Assembly (NCBI GenBank): GCA_905236605.1
Contig: CAJORD010000254.1
Span: 1 to 9,021, forward strand
Direction of reading: 5' to 3'
Source: an uncultured Synergistales bacterium
GTDB taxonomy: Bacteria; Synergistota; Synergistia; Synergistales; Aminobacteriaceae
Length of the DNA: 9,021 nucleotides
Shown here one piece after another: positions 1 to 6,317 of this stretch. How positions within the stretch are numbered: position 1 is the first letter of the stretch; each line of letters begins with the position of its first letter. The notes beneath the pieces were generated by a model. It saw only the letters and a list, made by a program, of their open reading frames with translations, ran no database searches and was not told the DNA's origin. The translations under genes and the position numbers were made by a program.

Positions 1-746
1 ACCGCGTCTTCTGTTCCTATTGCCATTGAATAAATGTCCCACGCTCCCCACGCGGCCATTATCCAACCGGCTATTGGTATAGCGGCTCCGGCTAGCTTTC
101 CTACAGCACCGTTAGCGGCTTTTCGTAAGAGAAGCTGTCCTAATTTTTTCTGAAGATACTTTTTTCCAATTACAGTTAGTATTCCGCCGCCTAATGCCGC
201 AAATGATAATCCTGTGCTTACGTTGTATTTCTCTGATAAATCTCCCGCAATATCCTTAATGATTGCCGCGCCTTGACTGCTGGTAACAGAGTCATAATCC
301 TGACGAAGCTGTGCCTGTACCATTGGATTATCGCCGAGTTCAAAAAACATTCTTGCATTAGTTTCTTCGTAGTAATTTAAAATGTCTTTTCGCAACGTGT
401 CGCCCCATGACTCTTCAAGCTCCGCGACAAATTTTTCATAAATTGGAGAGAATTTGAAACCGGCGGCCTCTTGTATCTTATCTATTATGCCGTTGCGATT
501 TGTTGCAAGTTGATAAGCTTTTGTTCCCCACATCAAATCGGCTGTCTGTTCGTCCATAGCTTCGTCAATTATATCGTCGAGCTTATCTTTGACACCAAAA
601 AGCTCCCATTGAGTACGATATAAATCAAGAAATTGTATTTTAGTTTTTACGATTGGTATATTAGCAAAATTTACTCCGAAGGCTACGCGGCTACAAGTCA
701 GGAATAGCAAGAACAACAGGGAAAAATTCGCATTTCGCTTCTTCAA
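1..746 (-). CDS. Secreted or membrane-associated protein of unknown function (3' end outside window)
   Basis: The frame is open from a TTG at 746 to the window edge (248 codons, no stop); the C-terminus is not visible. The start is set by GGAG eight bases upstream of the TTG. Residues 1-24 form a signal peptide: a KKR n-region, a core of L and F, then SRVAFG, with likely cleavage after G24. The ending FLTC is a poor lipobox, so a lipoprotein is less likely. Residues ~36-160 are charged and probably helical, rich in Asp, Glu, Tyr and Trp. Residues ~178-243 are glycine- and alanine-rich and hydrophobic in two blocks (SFAALGGGILTVIG and KLAGAAIPIAGWIMAAWGAW) around a basic stretch (KKYLQKKLGQLLLRK). 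This looks like a membrane-inserting hairpin with glycine-zipper spacing. I do not recognise the family. The gene stands alone behind a strong promoter containing a homopolymer (see 792-819), which suggests a variably expressed surface protein; that role is inference. Confidence 0.8.
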   Translation of the reverse strand, partial: MKKRNANFSLLFLLFLTCSRVAFGVNFANIPIVKTKIQFLDLYRTQWELFGVKDKLDDIIDEAMDEQTADLMWGTKAYQLATNRNGIIDKIQEAAGFKFSPIYEKFVAELEESWGDTLRKDILNYYEETNARMFFELGDNPMVQAQLRQDYDSVTSSQGAAIIKDIAGDLSEKYNVSTGLSFAALGGGILTVIGKKYLQKKLGQLLLRKAANGAVGKLAGAAIPIAGWIMAAWGAWDIYSMAIGTEDA

Positions 747-791
747 TTTTGATTCTCCTTTCAATAAATTTTATTTTGGAATTTACAGAGA

Positions 792-819
792 AAGATACCC
801 CCCCCAAGTTATTTGTCAA
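792..819 (-). promoter_or_regulatory. Promoter with poly-G spacer for the secreted-protein gene
   Basis: Read on the minus strand, TTGACA (814-819, perfect -35) is followed by a 16-base spacer and TATCTT (792-797, 4 of 6 to the -10 consensus). The eight spacer bases next to the -10 are all G. The predicted start of transcription is near 785, giving a leader of about 40 bases that contains the GGAG site and TTG start of the gene ending at 746. Gain of one G would give the optimal 17-base spacing, so slippage in the tract would be expected to alter promoter strength. Confidence 0.7.
798..805. repeat. Homopolymeric C8/G8 tract
   Basis: Eight consecutive C on the plus strand (G on the transcribed-gene strand), in an AT-rich intergenic region. 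It is the only G/C run of this length that I see in the window. Its place exactly between a -35 and a -10 box makes it a candidate slippage-prone switch. Confidence 0.9.
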
Positions 820-876
820 CTATCGGGAGAAAAAATAATACCCATTGAAAAAAATCGGTGCTATCTTTGAAAATTT

Positions 877-978
877 TTATCTAAATCGCGCGGCTAATTC
901 GCTGATACTCGAATCCTTTGTGCCTTGGCCGATTTCGTTAAATTTCCATTGTCCGTTACGCAAATATATGATTACGGA
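877..978 (-). pseudogene. 3' remnant of a TerD-family (tellurite/stress protein) gene
   Basis: Reading the minus strand from about 978 to the TAA at 877-879 gives a peptide containing IIYLRNGQWKFNEIGQGTKD and ending SSISELAARFR. The pattern Y-x-R-N-G-x-W-K-F-x-x-x-G-Q-G followed by a short helix is the usual C-terminus of TerD-type calcium-binding stress proteins. The frame runs upstream only to a TAG at 1063-1065. The residues between are not TerD-like, and I found no other TerD motifs (for example the GDD calcium-binding region) in the neighbouring minus-strand frames. It is therefore read as a truncated remnant of about 35 codons with a break near 975. The assignment rests on memory of the family pattern, not on a search. 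Confidence 0.5.
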
Positions 979-990
979 GATTCCAACGAC

Positions 991-1179
991 ATGACGCAAA
1001 AGCGAATGGACGCGGAAAAATTCATTTTTAGCCAACCAGCGGACACAAAAATCACTGCAAGGCTAATCATAGATATGTTTGGACTTCCAAGAGCCACAGT
1101 TTATAGGATTTTGGATAAATTCGCCGAAAAAGTCGAAGGAACGACATATTATCACAGAAAACGCGATCTTTTTAGCTAA
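991..1179 (+). CDS. Small winged helix-turn-helix protein or fragment
   Basis: A 62-codon ORF from ATG 991, with GGAG at 976-979 (11 bases upstream, slightly long). The frame stays open further upstream to a TTG at 925, but that part lies antisense to the TerD-like remnant, so ATG 991 is preferred. It starts MTQKRMDAEKFIFSQP, followed by a helix-turn-helix (TARLIIDMFG, then LPRATVYRILDKF) and a wing-like hairpin with TTYYHRKR. This resembles the C-terminal winged-helix tail of Fic-family proteins or small MarR/Fur-like DNA-binding domains. It may be a free-standing regulator or the tail of a lost larger gene. The surrounding interval looks decayed, so a fragment is at least as likely. No target can be inferred. 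Confidence 0.4.
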   Translation: MTQKRMDAEKFIFSQPADTKITARLIIDMFGLPRATVYRILDKFAEKVEGTTYYHRKRDLFS

Positions 1180-1242
1180 ATTTTCCCAGATTGTCTCAGG
1201 GGTGGACACAGTAAAAGCCATGCGGCGCAACGCTTTACGCGA

Positions 1243-1294
1243 TTTTTGTCTCACTTTCTGGGGGTATAATATAAAATATTTTATCAAAGGAGAG
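1243..1294 (+). promoter_or_regulatory. Promoter and ribosome site of gltX
   Basis: A perfect TATAAT lies at 1265-1270. The matching -35 is weak (TTTTTG at 1243-1248, spacer 16). AAAGGAGAG at 1286-1294 is a strong Shine-Dalgarno, with its GGAG 13 bases before the ATG at 1306. The leader would be about 30 bases, too short for a T-box or other riboswitch. Confidence 0.55.
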
Positions 1295-1305
1295 TAAAAT
1301 TTTTA

Positions 1306-2643
1306 ATGTCAGATAAAAATGATAACGTCCGCGTGCGATTCGCTCCGAGTCCAACGGGAGCTTTGCACATTGGCGGCGGTCATACAGCATTATTTAATTG
1401 GCTGTGGGCACGACACAACAACGGAAAATTTATTTTACGAATCGAAGACACGGATCTCGCGCGCTCAACTAAAGAATATGAACAAACGATTATGTCGGGC
1501 ATGAAGTGGCTCGGGCTTGACTGGGACGAGGGCCCTGACATTGGCGGAGATTATGGCCCTTATCGTCAATCTGAAAGACTTGAGATTTATCGCGAGTACG
1601 CTAACAAACTCGTTGACGAAGGCAAAGCCTACAAAGACGGCGAAGCAATAATTTTCAAAGTCGAACCCGGCCAAGATATTTCTTTTAATGATATCGTCTA
1701 TGGTCAAATTAATGTCATGAGCGACGGACTTAAAGAACAAAATTCCGACAAGTTAAAAGACATCGTAATTATTAAAAGCGACGGAATGCCGACTTATAAT
1801 TACGCGGTTGTTATTGACGACCACTTAATGAAAATGACTCACGTTATTCGTGGCGAAGACCATATCTCGAACACTCCCAAGCAAATTTTGATTTATCGCG
1901 CGTTAGGCTGGGACGTTCCGGAGTTCGCTCACTTGCCGATGATTTTGGGACGCGACAAGAAGAAACTTTCAAAGCGCCACGGGGCTACGAGTATTTATGA
2001 ATATCGCGACATGGGCTACATGCCTGACTCAATGTTTAATTTTCTTGCGCTGCTCGGGTGGTCGGCAGGCGACGACAAAGAAATTTTCACGCGTCCTCAA
2101 GCGGCGGAATGGTTCGAGCTTTCTCGAGTTACAAAGAAAGCTGCGGTCTTTGACTTCGACAAATTAAATTACATCAATCAAGAACATCTGAAAGCTCTTG
2201 ACCCGATGGTCAGACTGTCAATGATTAAACCGTTTTGGATTGAAGCGGGGCTGCCAGTGTCTGAACATGATGATAAGTATCTAGCCGACGCGTTGACGCT
2301 GATGGCCGGGCGCGGAAGAACAGCTAAAGAGATGGCGGAGTTCTCGGATTATTTTGTGTCGTTTGAACCTGTGAAGGCGCGTTGGACTCCCGAGGGACTT
2401 GACAAAGAAAAACTCAACGAATTTTTTGCGGAGTTGTTCGCGTCGTCAGAATGGAAAGCCGAAGCCCTTGAGAACATAGCGAGGAATTTCATAACGTCGC
2501 ACGAGGGCGCAAAGATGAAGGATTACGCGATGCCGTTGCGATTTGCACTCACGGGAATGAAAGTCAGCCCTGGAATTTTTGAAGTCGCACAGCTCATGGG
2601 TAAAGACGAATGTGAGAAGAGAGTTAAATATTTCTTCGGTTAA
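1306..2643 (+). CDS. gltX: Glutamyl-tRNA synthetase (zinc-binding region missing)
   Basis: Class I aminoacyl-tRNA synthetase that charges tRNA-Glu in the cytoplasm; in bacteria Glu-tRNA also feeds tetrapyrrole synthesis. The Rossmann fold starts at residues 8-25 with RVRFAPSPTG and HIGG (21-24, the HIGH motif). It is followed by LRIEDTD, LGLDWDEGP and YRQSER, then SDGMPTYNYAVVIDDHLM and HVIRGEDHISNTPKQ. KLSKR at 220-224 is the KMSKS loop. An all-helical anticodon-binding half runs from ~290 to 445. The protein has 445 residues against about 465-490 usual. The shortfall is explained by the segment after EGKAY (106-109 plus preceding E), where most bacterial enzymes carry CxC...CxH-type zinc ligands and a PRYDGRCR-like stretch. 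Here only five residues separate GKAY from IIFKV, and there is no cysteine. A small insertion follows at about INVMSDGLKEQNSDKL. Catalytic motifs are intact, so it should be active. It converges on rsmI with an 11-base gap and no visible terminator. Confidence 0.96.
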   Translation: MSDKNDNVRVRFAPSPTGALHIGGGHTALFNWLWARHNNGKFILRIEDTDLARSTKEYEQTIMSGMKWLGLDWDEGPDIGGDYGPYRQSERLEIYREYANKLVDEGKAYKDGEAIIFKVEPGQDISFNDIVYGQINVMSDGLKEQNSDKLKDIVIIKSDGMPTYNYAVVIDDHLMKMTHVIRGEDHISNTPKQILIYRALGWDVPEFAHLPMILGRDKKKLSKRHGATSIYEYRDMGYMPDSMFNFLALLGWSAGDDKEIFTRPQAAEWFELSRVTKKAAVFDFDKLNYINQEHLKALDPMVRLSMIKPFWIEAGLPVSEHDDKYLADALTLMAGRGRTAKEMAEFSDYFVSFEPVKARWTPEGLDKEKLNEFFAELFASSEWKAEALENIARNFITSHEGAKMKDYAMPLRFALTGMKVSPGIFEVAQLMGKDECEKRVKYFFG

Positions 2644-2654
2644 TTTTTAGGCCG

Positions 2655-3458
2655 CTATTCTAATAACACACGCTTGATTCCATTTTTTGAAATTTTATAT
2701 TTTTCGCTGATGAGGTTCACGACGTCTCTGACGCTCGCGCCGTCGGCGAAAATTTTTTTTGCTTCTTCGCGCCACAATTCATTAATTTCATTTTGCGATT
2801 GACCTTCGATAATCAAAACTAGCTCGCCCTTCACGCCGTCTTTCAATCGCTCAAGCACTTCGGATAACGCGGTGCGTATGGCCTCCTGATGGATTTTTGA
2901 AATTTCACGCACAAGAGCCGCTCGCCGGTTGCCTAAAATTTTTAAGATGTCTGAAATTTGTCTTTCAATCTTGTGCGGCGACATGTAAAAACAAATTGTA
3001 AAAGGAAAATTTTTAATCTCGCTCAATAATTTTTCACGCTCGCCCGGCTTCTCGGGAGGAAAACCCAAAAATAAAAACGGCTGCGGCGAAATTCCAGACA
3101 TTAAAACCGCAGGCAAAATTGCGCTTGGCCCCGGCAAAACGTCAACTTCAATTCCTGCATCAATAGCGCGCTTCAATAGAATCCAACCCGGATCAGATAC
3201 TCCCGGCGTGCCCGCGTCAGAGATTACCGCAATTTTTTTACCGTCGCGCAGCTTGTCTAACAAAAAATTTAATTTCTCGTTCTCGTTATGAACATGAAAA
3301 GACGTGAGCGGCTTATTAATTTCGTAATGTCGCAACAAAATTCCTGAAGTCCTAGTGTCTTCGCAGGCGATTAAATCCGCTTCTCGCAAAACTCGCAAGG
3401 CCCTTAGCGTAATGTCCTCTAAATTTCCTATAGGGGTCGGCACAAGATACAGCGGCAT
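2655..3458 (-). CDS. rsmI: 16S rRNA (cytidine(1402)-2'-O)-methyltransferase
   Basis: RsmI 2'-O-methylates C1402 of 16S rRNA in the decoding centre, using S-adenosylmethionine. The tetrapyrrole-methylase (SPOUT-unlike) fold is clear: LVPTPIGNLEDITLRAL at 5-21, ACEDTR at 31-36, SDAGTPGVSDPG at 80-91, LPGPSA at 108-113, FLFLGFPP at 128-135. A C-terminal helical segment (SVRDVVNLISEKYKISKNG) matches the small C-terminal domain of the family. Length 267 is slightly below the usual 275-290. The start ATG at 3458 follows AAGGAGA inside the end of the upstream phosphoesterase gene, three bases after that gene's stop, so the two are likely coupled. It is the last gene of a minus-strand operon with the phosphoesterase and the tRNA methyltransferase. 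Confidence 0.95.
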   Translation of the reverse strand: MPLYLVPTPIGNLEDITLRALRVLREADLIACEDTRTSGILLRHYEINKPLTSFHVHNENEKLNFLLDKLRDGKKIAVISDAGTPGVSDPGWILLKRAIDAGIEVDVLPGPSAILPAVLMSGISPQPFLFLGFPPEKPGEREKLLSEIKNFPFTICFYMSPHKIERQISDILKILGNRRAALVREISKIHQEAIRTALSEVLERLKDGVKGELVLIIEGQSQNEINELWREEAKKIFADGASVRDVVNLISEKYKISKNGIKRVLLE

Positions 3459-3461
3459 AAT

Positions 3462-4529
3462 TTAATTCTCCTTCACAAGGTCAATCACAGTTACTTCCGG
3501 CGGCACAAATAATCTCATCATCGCGCCATTAAATCCCGAACCGTTGCTCACATAAACTAAACCGCCGTTCTTGCGCGACAATCCTTGCGGAACTCCCGCG
3601 GCGATGCTCTTGAAAAATCCAAGTGGCCAAAATTGTCCGCCGTGAGTGTGGCCACAGAGCTGTAAATCAAAATTATTATCTGCGTCAAAAGGAAGCCCGG
3701 GCCGGTGCTTCAAGACTAAAACAAATTTATCTTTGTCCTCTGGCGCAATAAAAATTTTTAACCAACCGTGCTTCGTATCATCGAGACCGATTATTGTGAT
3801 ATTCGTGTTTGGGATTTCCCTTCGCTCGTTTATCAATAAATTAAAACCGCAGTCCCTGATTATGCCTTCGACGTCTTCATCAAGAATAAAATAATGTTCG
3901 TGATTTCCGTTTACTGCGAACGCACCCAACGGAGCACGCGCTCCAGCTTCTCGCAATAAATTTTTTTCCGCGTCTCTGAAATTCATATCGCCGTCTATGA
4001 TGTCGCCCGCCAAAATAAAAATATCCGGGCTTGAATCATTTACAATTTTCATGGCGCGTTCAAAGTGCCAATGTGTCGAAAGTCCGCCTATATGGGCGTC
4101 AGTGATATAAGTCAATCGAATTTTATCGACGCTGATTTTGTTTGTCGGAATTACAACATGACGTTCACGGACAAAAAACGCTTCGCCGATTGAATACAAA
4201 GATATTAAAATCGTGATTAAAGTTGCAAAAAATAATTTTTTCTTCGTGAAGTCGCTGAAACGTGTTATGGCGTCAATCATAAAGAAAGAAAAAAAGGCCA
4301 AGAGCGTTATTATAGTCCACGTTAAAGACAGAGCACGAAAAATTTCATTAGTTCGCATTGAAAACCAATCGTACTCAACGTGAATTAAATCATAGCTGCA
4401 TATCGCGCCGGCTAAAATCCAAAACGCTGCCCAAAATATAAAAATAGCCCGAACGATTTTACAAACGCCCGCGGCCTTGAGTTTCTTATAAATAAAATAT
4501 TGTGTTCCGATTGAAAGAATTTCAAACAT
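3462..4529 (-). CDS. Membrane-anchored calcineurin-like metallophosphoesterase
   Basis: The N-terminal part has about three membrane segments (roughly residues 26-45, 66-86 and 98-118). From ~135 follows a calcineurin-type two-metal phosphoesterase domain with all the usual motifs in order: DAHIGG (D144, H146), GDIIDGD (D176), GNHEHY (208-213), KHRP (274-277) and GHTHGGQFWP (293-302). This is the YkuE/YaeI subgroup, and the catalytic domain probably sits at the membrane surface. The substrate is not visible from sequence. Relatives include uncharacterised phosphodiesterases and the chlamydial lipid A enzyme LpxG, which hydrolyses UDP-2,3-diacylglucosamine. Length 355 fits a YkuE-like protein with added membrane helices. 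AAGGAGC precedes the ATG at 4529, and the gap to the upstream methyltransferase is 12 bases. No key residue is missing. Confidence 0.9.
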   Translation of the reverse strand: MFEILSIGTQYFIYKKLKAAGVCKIVRAIFIFWAAFWILAGAICSYDLIHVEYDWFSMRTNEIFRALSLTWTIITLLAFFSFFMIDAITRFSDFTKKKLFFATLITILISLYSIGEAFFVRERHVVIPTNKISVDKIRLTYITDAHIGGLSTHWHFERAMKIVNDSSPDIFILAGDIIDGDMNFRDAEKNLLREAGARAPLGAFAVNGNHEHYFILDEDVEGIIRDCGFNLLINERREIPNTNITIIGLDDTKHGWLKIFIAPEDKDKFVLVLKHRPGLPFDADNNFDLQLCGHTHGGQFWPLGFFKSIAAGVPQGLSRKNGGLVYVSNGSGFNGAMMRLFVPPEVTVIDLVKEN

Positions 4530-4541
4530 AAATTAAGCTCC

Positions 4542-5264
4542 TTAAAATTTATACGCGTCTAATAAATCGGCCGTGTAATCGTCATTTTCATCACGGACTA
4601 TCAGCGGAGGCATAACGATAAGACCCGCGCCGCCATTCTTGACGCATTCTATTAAAAAAATTCCAGAATTAAAATTCAATTTTGGATAAACGAGTTTTAA
4701 TCTTTTGGGAATAATTTTGTGTTTCGTCATCGAGTTCATAAAGACGTCGAGCCGCGAACTCGTAAACACCGCGAATAATCTCCCGCGACTTTTCAAAACT
4801 CTGAAAGCAAATTCGCCAACGTCGTCCGGCGTGCAAGTCGTTTCAAGTCGCGCTGTGGAACGTGAAGCATTATCGCTCTCGCGCCCTGCCGATATTGACG
4901 AATAAGGAGGATTTATTACAAGTCCGTCAAAACTCTCGCGCGCGAAAAGATTTTTATCACGAAGATCGCCCGCAATAAATTTTGAACGTTCATCGAGATT
5001 ATTATTTTTAGCGTTTGTGTTTGCAATTTCGATAAGCTCGCTTTGAATATCGAGGCCGGTTATGTGAAAATTTTTTTTGAATTTCGACGCCAGTATCAGC
5101 GACACAGCTCCCGCTGCACAGCCCGCTTCTAAAAATTTTGAATCGCCGCGAAGTTTTTTCACCCACGACGCAAGCAAAATCGTATCCATGTTGACGCGCG
5201 GGCCTGTCGAAGGCTGAATGATTTTCAAACTATTAATCTCGTCGAGCGTACAGGCTTCTTCCAA
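4542..5264 (-). CDS. tRNA1(Val) (adenine37-N6)-methyltransferase-like protein
   Basis: Class I SAM-dependent methyltransferase of the TrmN6/YfiC type, expected to N6-methylate an adenine in tRNA. Numbering is from the preferred start: KIIQPSTGPRVNMDTILLA at 14-32 is the family's N-terminal signature, FLEAGCAAGAVSL at 44-56 is the SAM-binding motif I, GLDI at 70-73 ends the second strand, and NPPY at 118-121 is the catalytic amino-methyltransferase motif. The segment after NPPY carries ARLE where ARHE-like sequence is usual. Start choice: a TTG at 5285 lies further upstream in frame, but it has no ribosome site and falls at the predicted transcript start. The TTG at 5264 has AAGGGAG (5274-5280) nine bases upstream and gives 240 residues, near the family norm. 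It is the first gene of the operon with the phosphoesterase and rsmI. Confidence 0.85.
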   Translation of the reverse strand: MEEACTLDEINSLKIIQPSTGPRVNMDTILLASWVKKLRGDSKFLEAGCAAGAVSLILASKFKKNFHITGLDIQSELIEIANTNAKNNNLDERSKFIAGDLRDKNLFARESFDGLVINPPYSSISAGRESDNASRSTARLETTCTPDDVGEFAFRVLKSRGRLFAVFTSSRLDVFMNSMTKHKIIPKRLKLVYPKLNFNSGIFLIECVKNGGAGLIVMPPLIVRDENDDYTADLLDAYKF

Positions 5265-5273
5265 AAAAATTTT

Positions 5274-5280
5274 CTCCCTT
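5274..5280 (-). promoter_or_regulatory. Ribosome site deciding the trmN6-like start
   Basis: AAGGGAG on the minus strand lies nine bases before TTG 5264 but downstream of the alternative TTG at 5285. It therefore supports the shorter protein. Confidence 0.65.
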
Positions 5281-5293
5281 CTCAATATTTTTT

Positions 5294-5321
5294 AATATAA
5301 CACAAAAATTTGACTTGCGAA
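5294..5321 (-). promoter_or_regulatory. Promoter of the trmN6-phosphoesterase-rsmI operon
   Basis: On the minus strand there is TTCGCA (5316-5321, 4 of 6), a 16-base spacer and TATATT (5294-5299, 5 of 6). The predicted start near 5287 leaves a short leader before the AAGGGAG site. The boxes interleave with the divergent dnaJ promoter. Confidence 0.5.
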
Positions 5322-5337
5322 TATTTAAGGTTAAAAT
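5310..5337 (+). promoter_or_regulatory. Promoter of the dnaJ/cbpA-like gene
   Basis: TTGACT (5310-5315, 5 of 6), a 16-base spacer and TAAAAT (5332-5337, 5 of 6). The predicted start is near 5344, about 27 bases before the ATG. I see no CIRCE inverted repeat, so HrcA-type heat-shock control is not supported. Confidence 0.6.
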
Positions 5338-5370
5338 TAGTCAACGAAAATTTTTAAGGAGATGTGTTCA

Positions 5371-6261
5371 ATGGGAGTTCAATATAAAGATTATTATCAA
5401 ATTTTAGGAGTGTCGCGCGAGGCAAGCGCCGATGACATTCGCAAGGCTTACAGAAAACTCGCGAAGCAATATCACCCGGACGTCTCGAAAGAAAAAGACG
5501 CCGAAGAAAAATATAAAGAGATTAACGAAGCCTATGAAGTTCTTAAAGACCCGGATAAAAGGAAAAAATATGACACGTTGGGAATGAATTGGCAAAACGG
5601 TCAGGACTTCACACCGCCTCCGGGTTGGCAATACTCTGACTTCAGCGGCGGCAATGGTGAAGACTTCAGCGACTTCTTCGAGAGCCTCTTCGGGCGTGGT
5701 GCTAGAAATTTTGGTGGCTTTCAAGACATCTTCAGCGGAGTGAACTTCACTAATCAAGGACAGTCGATAAAACGTGACAGCGAAGTCGCCGTAACGTTAT
5801 CGCTTGAAGACGTCGTAAGAGGCGGAAATCATAATTTTGTTCTTAGCGGTGCAAACGGCAAACGCACGCTTAATGTAAATCTTCCCAAAGGCATGACCGA
5901 AGGCTCGCAGATTCGACTCCCTGGGAAGGCCGACGGCGGTGGCGACATTTACATAAATATTCACGTAGCACCGCATAAAATTTTTGAAGTCAATGACCAC
6001 GATTTAACTTGCGAAATTAAAGTGCCTGTGTGGGACGCCGTACTCGGTAAAGACTTAGCTATAAAAACTCTTGACGGCGAAGTCATGATAAAAATGCCTG
6101 CGGGGCTTCAAGACGGTCAGAAATTAAGAGTCCGCGGTAAAGGAATGCCCAAGCGCGATGGCACGAACGGAGATTTATACGTGAGAATAAAAATTGAAAT
6201 TCCGAAGCGCTTAACGACAAAGCAAAAAGATTTATGGCAAGAGCTTGCGAAATTAGGTTAG
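5371..6261 (+). CDS. DnaJ-class co-chaperone, CbpA type (no zinc finger)
   Basis: J-domain protein that stimulates the ATPase of DnaK and delivers substrates. The J domain is residues ~7-72 (YYQILGVS, then HPD at 35-37, then YEVLKDPDKRKKYD). A Gly/Phe-rich linker follows at ~88-128 (DFFESLFGRG, FGGFQDIFSG). Next come two beta-rich substrate-binding C-terminal domains ending RGKGMPKRDG and GDLYVRIKIEIPKRL. There are no CxxCxGxG repeats, so it is class B (CbpA/DjlA-like) rather than canonical DnaJ. At 296 residues it is close to E. coli CbpA (306). An upstream in-frame ATG at 5362 abuts the AAGGAG site (5356-5361) and cannot be used efficiently; ATG 5371 has nine-base spacing and is chosen. pgsA follows 56 bases downstream on the same strand. 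Confidence 0.93.
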   Translation: MGVQYKDYYQILGVSREASADDIRKAYRKLAKQYHPDVSKEKDAEEKYKEINEAYEVLKDPDKRKKYDTLGMNWQNGQDFTPPPGWQYSDFSGGNGEDFSDFFESLFGRGARNFGGFQDIFSGVNFTNQGQSIKRDSEVAVTLSLEDVVRGGNHNFVLSGANGKRTLNVNLPKGMTEGSQIRLPGKADGGGDIYINIHVAPHKIFEVNDHDLTCEIKVPVWDAVLGKDLAIKTLDGEVMIKMPAGLQDGQKLRVRGKGMPKRDGTNGDLYVRIKIEIPKRLTTKQKDLWQELAKLG

Positions 6262-6280
6262 AAATTTTTGCGTGAGAGTA

Positions 6281-6310
6281 TATAATTTTTTCTATCCAAC
6301 TTCGGAGGTG
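6281..6310 (+). promoter_or_regulatory. Possible pgsA promoter -10 and ribosome site
   Basis: TATAAT at 6281-6286 has only a poor -35 (TTAGAA at 6258-6263, spacer 17). GGAGGTG at 6304-6310 is a strong Shine-Dalgarno seven bases before the TTG at 6318 and fixes that start. pgsA may also be transcribed by readthrough from dnaJ, since no terminator is visible between them. Confidence 0.5.
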
Positions 6311-6317
6311 AATAATT

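Larger units (their letters stand above)
747..1305. other. Intergenic accessory or decayed interval
   Basis: This is 559 bases between the divergent secreted-protein gene and gltX. It contains the poly-G promoter (792-819), the TerD-like remnant (877-978), the winged-helix ORF (991-1179) and the gltX promoter and ribosome site (1243-1294). In 1180-1242 I see no gene, tRNA or convincing terminator. The two small coding traces lie on opposite strands and abut near 975-990, which suggests a recombination or deletion scar. Confidence 0.6.

Noticed and set aside
1190..1215. T-box-like string (GGGGTGGACAC) upstream of gltX
   Set aside because: It matches only GGGTGG of the T-box consensus. The gltX -10 box lies downstream of it, and no specifier stem or terminator/antiterminator is visible.
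1063..1287. 74-codon minus-strand ORF upstream of the TerD-like remnant
   Set aside because: It is antisense to the winged-helix ORF and the gltX promoter, with no recognisable motif. Its stop at 1063 separates it from the TerD-like frame.
1079..1297. 72-codon plus-strand ORF running into the gltX leader
   Set aside because: It overlaps the winged-helix ORF in another frame, contains the gltX promoter and ribosome site, and shows no recognisable domain.
5265..5285. Upstream TTG start for the trmN6-like gene
   Set aside because: It has no ribosome site and would sit at the predicted transcript start; the Shine-Dalgarno lies downstream of it and serves TTG 5264.
5362..5370. Upstream ATG start for the dnaJ-like gene
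   Set aside because: It directly abuts the AAGGAG site, leaving no spacing; ATG 5371 is correctly spaced.
5404..5757. 117-codon minus-strand ORF opposite the DnaJ J domain
   Set aside because: It is a shadow of a conserved coding region with low-complexity Phe and Glu runs.
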